Under the pieces are notes generated by a model. It searched no databases, had not been told where the DNA came from, and saw only the letters and a list, made by a program, of their open reading frames with translations. From Flavobacteriales bacterium (lineage in GTDB: Bacteria > Bacteroidota > Bacteroidia > Flavobacteriales > Flavobacteriaceae), in contig JALWLE010000103.1 in the NCBI GenBank assembly GCA_026996605.1, positions 1 to 39,425 on the forward strand: a stretch of 39,425 nt of DNA. The letters run 5' to 3'. Positions 9,931 through 16,711 of the stretch are shown in pieces. The translations under genes were made by a program, and so were the position numbers. How positions within the stretch are numbered: position 1 is the stretch's first letter; each line of letters opens with the position of its first letter.

Positions 9931-10261
9931 CATTTTGTGTTTTTACAAATATCCCATAAAAAAATAACTTTTCAAAATATTGATATTGTCCCGTTGCCGG
10001 ATGTCGGGTGTTTGGTGTTCCATATAATTTTAGATTTTTGAAATTAGATTTTAGAACTTGGCCTTTGCCTGAAATAAAGACTTGTTCTAAAATAGATTGA
10101 CTAGAAAAGTCAACAAAAATCTGGACGCAAAACATATCGATACAAAATAAATATAGCTCAATAAATCAAAACTCATACCGGACAAAAATCGGACTATATT
10201 GAATCGTCATATCATTATAACTAAAATTTTCAGTAAATTCGCAATCCAAAAATTTAAAAAA
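9931..10261. other. Intergenic region between MazG-like gene and carbamate kinase
   Basis: About 330 bases with no credible gene. It must hold the divergent promoters: GATATTTG on the minus strand at 9946-9953 (7/8 to the -7 consensus) for the MazG-like gene and TAAATTCG at 10234-10241 for the kinase. A small inverted repeat TTGACT-agaaa-AGTCAA is at 10097-10113. A frame open on the minus strand through this stretch has no recognisable protein. Confidence 0.5.
10234..10241 (+). promoter_or_regulatory. Probable -7 element for carbamate kinase
   Basis: TAAATTCG matches seven of eight positions of TAnnTTTG and lies 20 bases before the ATG at 10262. It supports that ATG over the longer frame beginning at 10199, whose first codons would lie upstream of the transcript start. 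Confidence 0.35.
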
Positions 10262-11212
10262 ATGACAAAAAAATTAATCATCATAGCTCTAGGTGGCAAC
10301 GCATTGCTCAAAAACGGGCAAAAAGGCAGTATTAGCGAACAATCTTTAAATATCAGAGAAACACTAAAAAGTTTATACCCCATAATAAAAGAAGGTCATG
10401 ATTTAATTATCACGCATGGTAATGGACCTCAAGTTGGTTATATTTTATTAAAAAATGATGCCGGTGAACAAGTTTACGACATTCCACAAGTCCCTTTAGA
10501 TGTAGCTGTTGCCGACACTCAAAGTGAAATCGGTTATTTAATTCAAAGTGAACTTTTTAGTTTATTACATCAAAACGATATAAACCGTGAAGTTATTTCC
10601 ACTAATACCATGGTTAAAGTTTCAGCCGATGATCCGGCTTTTCAAAATCCGACCAAACGGGTTGGTAAAACCTACTATGATACCGCTGAAGTTGAAAAAC
10701 TACAAAGCGAAAAAGCTTGGATTTTTAAAGAAGAAACCAAAAACGGTAAAACCGGTTGGAGACGGGTTGTTCCCTCACCTAAACCGGTAGATATAATCAG
10801 CAAAAATACCATAAACACTTTAGCACGAAACGGTGCAATTGTTATTGCCGTAGGCGGTGGCGGGGTACCCGTTACCATTGAAGGTAACACCATACACGGT
10901 GCAGAAGCTGTAATCGATAAAGATTTAGCCACTGCCCTACTTGCCAAACAAATCAATGCCGACCAATTTATCATCTTAACCGATGTACCTTATGTGTATC
11001 TCGATTACGGCACAGACCGGCAGAAAGCTCTCAAAACCATCAATGTGCAAGATGCCGTTAAATATATGAAAAAAGGTAAATTCGGTGAAGGTAACATGGC
11101 ACCAAAGATACAAGCTGCTATTAATTTTATTAAATCCGGTGGTAAAGAAGTTTTGATAACCGATTTAAAAGGCATTCAAAATCAAGAGGGAACTAAAATA
11201 GTTAAAAACTAA
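10262..11212 (+). CDS. arcC: Carbamate kinase
   Basis: Amino-acid-kinase-fold enzyme that interconverts carbamoyl phosphate plus ADP with carbamate plus ATP. The 316-residue protein has the expected motifs: IIALGGNALL at the N-terminus, THGNGPQVGYIL (about residues 47-58), the basic GWRRVVPSPKP segment, AVGGGGVPV, DKDLATALLA and the C-terminal GNMAPKIQAAI. The ATG at 10262 gives the normal N-terminus; upstream residues in the open frame do not resemble the family. No arginine deiminase, ornithine carbamoyltransferase or allantoin genes are nearby, so whether it makes ATP by catabolism or serves carbamoyl phosphate supply is unclear. Confidence 0.95.
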   Translation: MTKKLIIIALGGNALLKNGQKGSISEQSLNIRETLKSLYPIIKEGHDLIITHGNGPQVGYILLKNDAGEQVYDIPQVPLDVAVADTQSEIGYLIQSELFSLLHQNDINREVISTNTMVKVSADDPAFQNPTKRVGKTYYDTAEVEKLQSEKAWIFKEETKNGKTGWRRVVPSPKPVDIISKNTINTLARNGAIVIAVGGGGVPVTIEGNTIHGAEAVIDKDLATALLAKQINADQFIILTDVPYVYLDYGTDRQKALKTINVQDAVKYMKKGKFGEGNMAPKIQAAINFIKSGGKEVLITDLKGIQNQEGTKIVKN

Positions 11213-11296
11213 AAATTTTAGATTGAAAATTTACCACAAATTACTAAGTGCCAGAAATTTCAATTATTATTAATAATTCTCGTTATCGCTTGTTAA

Positions 11297-11312
11297 TAAT
11301 TTTGTATTTTTG
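11297..11312 (+). promoter_or_regulatory. Two overlapping -7 promoter matches for the nrnA-gldI operon
   Basis: TAATTTTG (11297-11304) and TATTTTTG (11305-11312) both match TAnnTTTG exactly, 18-34 bases upstream of the start at 11331. Either or both could start the three-gene transcript. Confidence 0.5.
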
Positions 11313-11330
11313 TTACTTAATTTAAGTTAG

Positions 11331-12362
11331 ATGATAGAAATACCGGAGTCTTTTAAAAAGTTATTGACACAAGTTAAACATAGTGCCATTATTATTCATC
11401 GTAATCCGGATGGTGATGCTTTAGGGGCTGGTTTGGCGTTAAAACAATATTTACAAAAACAAAATATTGATATTGACTTGATTTCACCCAATGAAATTCC
11501 TAATTATCTTAAATGGCTTCCGGGTATCAATGATGTTTTAATTTTTGAACAACAAACTCAAAAAATACAAGAAATATTAAAAAAATCTCAAGCTATTTTC
11601 ACCTTGGATTTTAATGATTTATCCCGTGTTGGCAAAGACTTTGAGAAATTCTTAAAAACCTTAAACAACCATACTTTTGTTATGATTGATCATCATTTGG
11701 AACCCGCAAATTATGCCGAATTCAAATTTTCAGATCCATCAAAAAGTTCAACCAGTGAAATGATTTTTGACTTTATTTCCGGTTTGAACGGACAAAATCT
11801 CATTGACAAAGATATAGCAACATGCTTATATACCGGTATTATGACCGATACAGGATCTTTCAAATTTCCAAATACCACTCCGCATACGATGTGTATTGCT
11901 GCAGATTTGATGAAAAAAGGTATTAATCATAATGAGATACAGATCAAAATTTATGATTCATTCTCATTAGACAAATTACATCTTTTAGGAGAGGCACTAA
12001 ACAAACTCATTTTTTTACCGCAATACAAAACCGCATATATCGCCTTGAGTCAGTCCGATTTAAAAAAACACCACTATCAAAAAGGTGATACAGAAGGTTT
12101 TGTCAACTACGGCTTATCACTAAAAGATGCTGATTTTGCCGTTATGTTTTTAGAAAATGAAAATGAAAATGAAGGTGTTCGCATCTCTTTCCGTTCCAAA
12201 GGTAATTTTCCGGCAAATGAGTTCGCCAAAAGGTACTTTAATGGTGGCGGACATAAGAATGCAGCCGGCGGCAGGACTCAAACAAGTCTAGATGAAACCG
12301 TAAAATTATTTTTAGAAAAATTACCTGAATTTATAACCGAATTACAAGTCAAAAATGATTAA
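11331..12362 (+). CDS. nrnA: DHH/DHHA1 phosphoesterase, NrnA-like oligoribonuclease/pAp phosphatase
   Basis: Mn2+-dependent phosphoesterase likely to degrade nanoRNAs and/or 3'-phosphoadenosine 5'-phosphate in the cytoplasm. The 343-residue protein has the DHH-family motifs in order: IIIHRNPDGDALGAG (about residues 20-34), FTLDFND, MIDHHLEP (the DHH motif, about 118-125), GIMTDTGSFKF, and the C-terminal DHHA1 signature GGGHKNAAGG. This two-domain length fits NrnA and not the longer RecJ. It is the first gene of an apparent operon; its last 8 bases overlap gldI. From memory, a DHH phosphoesterase next to gldI recurs in Flavobacteriia. Substrate preference is not determinable here. Confidence 0.9.
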   Translation: MIEIPESFKKLLTQVKHSAIIIHRNPDGDALGAGLALKQYLQKQNIDIDLISPNEIPNYLKWLPGINDVLIFEQQTQKIQEILKKSQAIFTLDFNDLSRVGKDFEKFLKTLNNHTFVMIDHHLEPANYAEFKFSDPSKSSTSEMIFDFISGLNGQNLIDKDIATCLYTGIMTDTGSFKFPNTTPHTMCIAADLMKKGINHNEIQIKIYDSFSLDKLHLLGEALNKLIFLPQYKTAYIALSQSDLKKHHYQKGDTEGFVNYGLSLKDADFAVMFLENENENEGVRISFRSKGNFPANEFAKRYFNGGGHKNAAGGRTQTSLDETVKLFLEKLPEFITELQVKND

Positions 12363-12906
12363 ATTCTTTATAAACATTATCGTCATATTGCTTTTGGGAT
12401 CGTGTAAGAATAACAATCAAGCTGCCCGTGAACCGATACAGCACCAAAAATCACATATTGATATGGAATCTGTACGGCACAATCAGGAACTCAACCGGCG
12501 TGAAGAAACTTATATCTCAAAAATGATTGCAAAAGATACAATTCATCATTATATTGATTCCGGTCACGGTTTTTGGTATTATTATCTAAAACAAAACCAA
12601 AAATCCCAAAAGAAACCGGAAGCCGGTGACCTGGTAATGCTCAATTATGAAATCAAAGATTTGAGTAGCAATGTTATTTACAGTTTTGAAGAAATCGGTG
12701 ATAAAACTTATCGGGTTGATCACGAAAATTATTTTAGAGGTTTTCGCGAAGCCGTAAAACTACTAAAAGAAGGCGAAATGGCTGTATTTATTTTTCCATC
12801 AAGTGCAGCTTATGGTTTTCATGGAGATGAAAAAAAAATAGGAACTAATATCCCCTTAATTGTAGAATTGAGAATTAACAAAATAGACAAACAAAAAACA
12901 GAATAA
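12355..12906 (+). CDS. gldI: GldI: gliding-motility-associated FKBP-type peptidyl-prolyl isomerase lipoprotein
   Basis: Periplasmic lipoprotein thought to help fold components of the gliding/T9SS apparatus. The 183-residue protein has a lipoprotein signal peptide with lipobox LLGSCKNN (Cys about residue 17), a charged linker, and an FKBP domain at about 90-178 (VMLNYEIKD ... YFRGFREAVKLLKEGEMAVF ... AAYGFHG ... IPLIVELRI). Several FKBP active-site positions are altered: the usual FDSS is replaced by YSFEE-type residues and the GW of FKBP12 is GF, so isomerase activity may be low. It overlaps the DHH gene by 8 bases and is 2 bases from the next PPIase gene. Identification rests on family resemblance and on the neighbours. 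Confidence 0.87.
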   Translation: MIKFFINIIVILLLGSCKNNNQAAREPIQHQKSHIDMESVRHNQELNRREETYISKMIAKDTIHHYIDSGHGFWYYYLKQNQKSQKKPEAGDLVMLNYEIKDLSSNVIYSFEEIGDKTYRVDHENYFRGFREAVKLLKEGEMAVFIFPSSAAYGFHGDEKKIGTNIPLIVELRINKIDKQKTE

Positions 12907-12908
12907 TT

Positions 12909-13949
12909 ATGAAACAAATCAGTTGGATTTTATTAGTATTGATCGTAGGCTTAAGCGGATGTAAATCATCCAAATATCCCGATTTAAAAGAAGGATTATA
13001 TGCCGAACTACAAACAGATAAAGGGGATATCTTGTTACAGTTACGTCCGGATAAAGCACCGGTAACCGTAGCTAACTTTGTAACTTTGGCAGAAGGCACC
13101 AATCCTTATGTCAAAAAAGAATATAAAGGTAAACACTTTTATGACGGCTTGACTTTTCACCGTGTTGTCAGCAAAGCTACCGGCGCACAACAAGATTTTG
13201 TAATTCAAGGAGGTGACCCTTTAGGTAATGGACAAGGCGGTCCCGGATATCAATTTAAAAATGAAATCTCTGACCTTAAACACACTAAAGGAGCCTTATC
13301 TATGGCTAGAGAAAATAAGCCCGATACTAATGGTAGTCAGTTTTTTATCACATTGACAGATACCCCGTTTTTAGACGGCAAGTACAGTGTATTCGGTTAT
13401 ACCGTCAAAGGTTTTGATGTAGTTCAAAAAATTAGAAAAAACGATACCATCAAAAAAGTAACTATCATAAGAAAAGGAAAAGAAGCCAAAAAATTTGATG
13501 CGGTTAAAGTCTTTAATGATTATATGAAAGAAAAAACAGCTGCCGAACAAAAAAAAAATGAAGTCAAAAAGAAATTAACAGCAGATTTAGCCGGTAAAAA
13601 AGCGCAAGCCAAAGAAGACCCTTCCGGTCTGAAAATTCTAATTGAAAAAGAAGGCACCGGAAGAAAACCCAAAGCCGGCGAATGGGTACAAGTCCACTAC
13701 ACCGGATATCTGTCTGACGGTACCAAATTTGACTCTTCATATGACCGTGGTCAACCGATTGTTTTTCAAGTAGGTAAAGGACGGGTTATAGCCGGATGGG
13801 ACAAAGGTATCATGCAACTCAAAGAAGGCACTAAAGCTTACTTGTTTATCCCACCGTATCTTGGATATGGCGAACGTGGCGCCGGAGGCGTGATACCACC
13901 CAACTCCGATTTAATCTTTAAAGTTGAATTGGTTAAAATCGGAAAATAA
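12909..13949 (+). CDS. Lipoprotein with fused cyclophilin and FKBP peptidyl-prolyl isomerase domains
   Basis: Predicted periplasmic prolyl isomerase with two unrelated catalytic folds. The 346-residue protein has a lipobox (LSGCKSS, Cys about 18), a cyclophilin domain at about 30-195 (FHRVVS, DFVIQGGDP, GALSMARENKPDTNGSQFFI, LDGKYSVFG), a lysine-rich helical linker (about 200-240) and a C-terminal FKBP domain (about 250-346) with intact active-site features: VHYTGYLSDGTKFDSS, VIAGWDKGI, LFIPPYLGYGERG and IPPNSDLIFKVEL. Together with GldI the operon encodes three PPIase domains. Cyclophilin-FKBP fusions are known in Bacteroidota. A direct role in gliding or secretion is inferred from position only. 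Confidence 0.92.
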   Translation: MKQISWILLVLIVGLSGCKSSKYPDLKEGLYAELQTDKGDILLQLRPDKAPVTVANFVTLAEGTNPYVKKEYKGKHFYDGLTFHRVVSKATGAQQDFVIQGGDPLGNGQGGPGYQFKNEISDLKHTKGALSMARENKPDTNGSQFFITLTDTPFLDGKYSVFGYTVKGFDVVQKIRKNDTIKKVTIIRKGKEAKKFDAVKVFNDYMKEKTAAEQKKNEVKKKLTADLAGKKAQAKEDPSGLKILIEKEGTGRKPKAGEWVQVHYTGYLSDGTKFDSSYDRGQPIVFQVGKGRVIAGWDKGIMQLKEGTKAYLFIPPYLGYGERGAGGVIPPNSDLIFKVELVKIGK

Positions 13950-14015
13950 TTTTTCATTTTAAGAAAAAAAGTTATAATTTTATAGACACAAAATAACCAC
14001 TAAAAATTTGGAATT

Positions 14016-14402
14016 ATGGAGCAAAAAGTAAATTATCTAAGTGATTTGGAATTTAACTTGGATACTTGGAAAAGAGAATTGAAATTTCACAGAGATGAGA
14101 TGGATACCTTTCAAGAAAAATTGGATGAAGTAGCCGCTCGTAAAAACCTTGACAAACAAGCTTTAATAAAATTGGAAAGCTTTCAAAATAAAATTTTAAG
14201 AGAACGTAAAGTTATTTCTGATCTATTACATAAAATCAAACAAAAACGCTTGACTGTAAAAACAGCCGATATAAACGAACCGCTTGATGGTAGATTGTAC
14301 AGAGAACAAATTCCGTTGCGTGACGAAATGCGTACTTACATCCGCTTACATTACGATTTAAAAGAAGCCATGATGGATTTCTTTACCAAATGGTTAGACT
14401 AA
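14016..14402 (+). CDS. Conserved-looking small coiled-coil protein, function unknown
   Basis: I do not recognise this 128-residue protein. It is highly charged, with no signal peptide or membrane segment, and is predicted mostly helical: residues about 1-85 show heptad-like spacing of L/I/F among K and E (LSDLEFNLDTWKRELKFHRD, LIKLESFQNKILRER), then a short loop (NEPLDG) and a second helical part (RDEMRTYIRLHYDLKEAMMD). It is likely cytoplasmic and may form a dimer or trimer. It is 66 bases after the PPIase gene and is followed by a strong terminator, so it may be the last gene of the nrnA-gldI unit or have its own weak promoter. A real gene by its coding quality and terminator. Confidence 0.75.
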   Translation: MEQKVNYLSDLEFNLDTWKRELKFHRDEMDTFQEKLDEVAARKNLDKQALIKLESFQNKILRERKVISDLLHKIKQKRLTVKTADINEPLDGRLYREQIPLRDEMRTYIRLHYDLKEAMMDFFTKWLD

Positions 14403-14475
14403 ATTAATTGAAAATGACAAGTAGAAAGTGGAAAGTGGAAACTTGCCACAAATTATAGACTCAATTTAAACTTTT

Positions 14476-14509
14476 AAAATCCCGGGCTTTTGTAGCTTGG
14501 GATTTTTTT
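14476..14509 (+). terminator. Rho-independent terminator after the coiled-coil gene
   Basis: Arms AAAATCCCGGGCT and AGCTTGGGATTTT (one G-T wobble and a small internal bulge) with a TTTGT loop, followed by a T run. It closes the nrnA-gldI-PPIase-coiled-coil region and separates it from the acetyltransferase gene. Confidence 0.75.
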
Positions 14510-14521
14510 ACTTAATATGTA

Positions 14522-15016
14522 ATGGTACAAATAAGAAAATTACGATTAGATGACGCAGATATTTTGTCACAACTGATGAACAACATCAATATATGGAACA
14601 ATTTAAGAGATCGTATCCCGTTTCCTTATACAAAAAAAGATGCACTTGCTTTTATTAAAATGTCCCATACTGATACCAACCTGCATAACTTTGCCATAAC
14701 ATATCAAAATGATTTTTGTGGTGTGATAGGGTTCGTTCGTCAAACGGATATACATAAATTATCAGTTGAACTAGGGTATTGGATAGGCGAACCTTACTGG
14801 CGTAAAGGAATTGCTACACATGCCATACATTTAGCAACAGAATGGGCATTTAGTAATTTGGATATTAATCGCATTTTTGCTAGTGTGTTTGAACACAATC
14901 ATAGCTCTATGAAAGCTCTACTTAAAAACAACTATCAACGAGAAGCCATCTTAAAAAAAGCAGTCTTGAAAAATGGTCAAATACTGGACAAACATATTTT
15001 TGCTAAATTGCGTTGA
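14522..15016 (+). CDS. GNAT-family N-acetyltransferase (RimJ/RimL type)
   Basis: Acetyl-CoA-dependent acyltransferase of 164 residues, probably cytoplasmic. The GNAT core is visible: an N-terminal beta-strand MVQIRKLRLDDADIL, the central strands CGVIGFV and ELGYWIGEPYWRKGIATHAI (acetyl-CoA pyrophosphate loop of the Q/RxxGxG/A type, here RKGIAT), and the C-terminal NRIFASVFEHNHSSMKALLKNN typical of RimJ/RimL-like proteins. The substrate may be an amine, an amino acid or a protein N-terminus and cannot be predicted. Its stop TGA overlaps the next start ATG by one base (TGATG), suggesting translational coupling with the TatD-like gene. Confidence 0.88.
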   Translation: MVQIRKLRLDDADILSQLMNNINIWNNLRDRIPFPYTKKDALAFIKMSHTDTNLHNFAITYQNDFCGVIGFVRQTDIHKLSVELGYWIGEPYWRKGIATHAIHLATEWAFSNLDINRIFASVFEHNHSSMKALLKNNYQREAILKKAVLKNGQILDKHIFAKLR

Positions 15017-15684
15017 TGAACAAATACATTGACATACACACGCATCAAACACCAAATGACGACAACATACTCGCCGTAAAAAACTATATACTCGGACTTG
15101 ATGCTGTTGAAAATCATAATATTTTTTCTATCGGCATTCATCCATGGTATATTGATGAAAGCGAATCTAATATCAAGTATTTTGAGAATCTCATCAAACG
15201 AGATAATTGTATTGCCATAGGCGAATGCGGACTGGATTTAATGCCTAAAATTATCAAACAATATGATATTGAAAAACAACAAGATATATTTTTGCTGCAA
15301 GCGCATCTGGCTGAACAATATCATAAACCTTTAATTATTCATTGTGTCAAATGTTATGACCGGTTGTTGTCTATCAAAAAAACATTTAAACCACAATCTG
15401 CTTGGATTATTCATGGTTATAGCAAAAATGCCAATTTAGCGCATCAACTTATTAAATCCGGATTTTATATCTCATTTGGAGCATACATGTTTAATAGTTC
15501 CAAAAACCGAGAAGCCATAAAAAACATTCCACTTAACCGGCTTTTTTTAGAAACGGATAATCAATCAGTTTATGACATCAAAAGTATTTACGAAAAAGTT
15601 ACAACCGTAAAAGAAATAAGCTTAAACCATTTGCAACAACAAATAAGATTGAATTTTGAAAAAGTATTCAGGAGAGATTATTAG
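15016..15684 (+). CDS. TatD-family metal-dependent hydrolase (short form)
   Basis: Amidohydrolase-superfamily protein, probably a metal-dependent nuclease or deacylase-like hydrolase. The 222-residue product shows YIDIHTHQTPND (HxH metal motif), GECGLDLM, LIIHCVKC (metal His), WIIHGYSKN (metal His) and FLETDNQS (metal Asp), which is the complete TatD ligand series. It is shorter than the roughly 255-residue E. coli TatD, as is common for Bacteroidota homologues. The frame is open from a TTG at 15013, but the ATG at 15016 fits better because it overlaps the upstream stop in TGATG. Its stop overlaps that of the convergent coaX gene by 4 bases. Confidence 0.9.
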   Translation: MNKYIDIHTHQTPNDDNILAVKNYILGLDAVENHNIFSIGIHPWYIDESESNIKYFENLIKRDNCIAIGECGLDLMPKIIKQYDIEKQQDIFLLQAHLAEQYHKPLIIHCVKCYDRLLSIKKTFKPQSAWIIHGYSKNANLAHQLIKSGFYISFGAYMFNSSKNREAIKNIPLNRLFLETDNQSVYDIKSIYEKVTTVKEISLNHLQQQIRLNFEKVFRRDY

Positions 15685-16448
15685 GACTTGATAAACTGTG
15701 GTAAAAGAGCCAATCCGTCCAAAGTTAGATTAGGGACAACCATATCAATCTGCGGTAATTTATCTTTAAGAACATTGACTAAACCACCTGTTACAATAAC
15801 CTGATAATCTTCATTATAAACATTCTTTATTTGCTCTATCATGTATGAAACCAAACCAATGTACCCCAACAAGACACCATTTTGAATAGCGGTTTCGGTA
15901 TTGGTTCCTAAAGGATTATCCGGTAATACCAATGGGACACTATCCAATTGTGAAGTTTTGTCGCCCAAAGCATTCATTGCCGTTTTTAATCCGGGAGCAA
16001 TATTAACACCTAATATTTGCCCATTTTTATTGATAACCGTGAAAGTTAAAGCGGTTCCAAAATCTATAATAATGGCATTGGTTTGATATAAATTATGTAC
16101 TGCCAAAGAATTGGCTACTAAATCTGTTCCAATCTCATCGGTAGCAGGAATTATCAGATTTAAATCCCTAAAAATTTCTCTTTCAAGGACCAAAGTCGGT
16201 GCTTCGTTGAGATTATTTAGCATCTTTACAAATTCAGCTTTAAGTTCCGGAACGACGGTACTCAAAATTTTATATGATATCTGTCCGACGTTTACACCTG
16301 CATCCCATAATGCATTTAACAACTTAATACCATAATCCAGTGCTTTGGCATTCTTATCCGTTTTAAAGCGCCAAATATGTAACCATTCTCCGTCTTTGTT
16401 TAAACCGGCAACTACATTGCTGTTTCCTATGTCTATAACTAATTTCAT
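15681..16448 (-). CDS. coaX: Type III pantothenate kinase
   Basis: First enzyme of coenzyme A synthesis, phosphorylating pantothenate with ATP. The 255-residue acetate-kinase-fold protein has LVIDIGNSNVVAGL at the N-terminus (phosphate-binding motif), EIGTDLVANSLA in the middle, IIDFGTALTFTVI (the second phosphate/adenosine motif), GVNIAPGL and VIVTGGL near the C-terminus. The central motif, usually GxDR in this family, reads GTDL here: Asp is kept but the following Arg is Leu. Some homologues may share this; I could not check. No clear TAnnTTTG is seen upstream. Its stop codon overlaps that of the convergent TatD-like gene. Confidence 0.9.
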   Translation of the reverse strand: MKLVIDIGNSNVVAGLNKDGEWLHIWRFKTDKNAKALDYGIKLLNALWDAGVNVGQISYKILSTVVPELKAEFVKMLNNLNEAPTLVLEREIFRDLNLIIPATDEIGTDLVANSLAVHNLYQTNAIIIDFGTALTFTVINKNGQILGVNIAPGLKTAMNALGDKTSQLDSVPLVLPDNPLGTNTETAIQNGVLLGYIGLVSYMIEQIKNVYNEDYQVIVTGGLVNVLKDKLPQIDMVVPNLTLDGLALLPQFIKS

Positions 16449-16606
16449 TTTTTTCTTCTTGATTATAAAGATTTTGCACTTAAAACACTTTTTAATGATT
16501 CAAGATATTGGTATATTATTTTCAAACATTAAAGGATAAATAACAGATTTCTTAATAATTATATGATCCCCGATGGACTGACATTACAATAAAACACATG
16601 TAAGAA

Positions 16607-16618
16607 TCAAAGCTTTGA
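16607..16618. repeat. 12-bp perfect palindrome in the coaX/sensor-kinase intergenic region
   Basis: TCAAAGCTTTGA reads the same on both strands. It lies in the 263-base stretch between the start of coaX and the end of the sensor-kinase gene. It could be an operator half-site pair or a chance palindrome in AT-rich DNA; nothing else in this stretch resembles a gene. Confidence 0.3.
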
Positions 16619-16711
16619 ACCAGAAAGGAGTAATAATAATATCTGATTATTAACATCATAAAACGGAATTGAGCTAAACTTTTTAATTCTACATTTTCAA
16701 TTTCTATATTC

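Noticed and set aside
9896-10135. 79-residue minus-strand frame upstream of the small MazG-like gene
   Set aside because: It overlaps the start of the real gene, has no recognisable features, and covers the region expected to hold promoters.
10199-10261. Longer N-terminus of carbamate kinase
   Set aside because: The family starts at MTKKLIIIALGGNALL; upstream residues are unrelated and overlap the likely -7 element.
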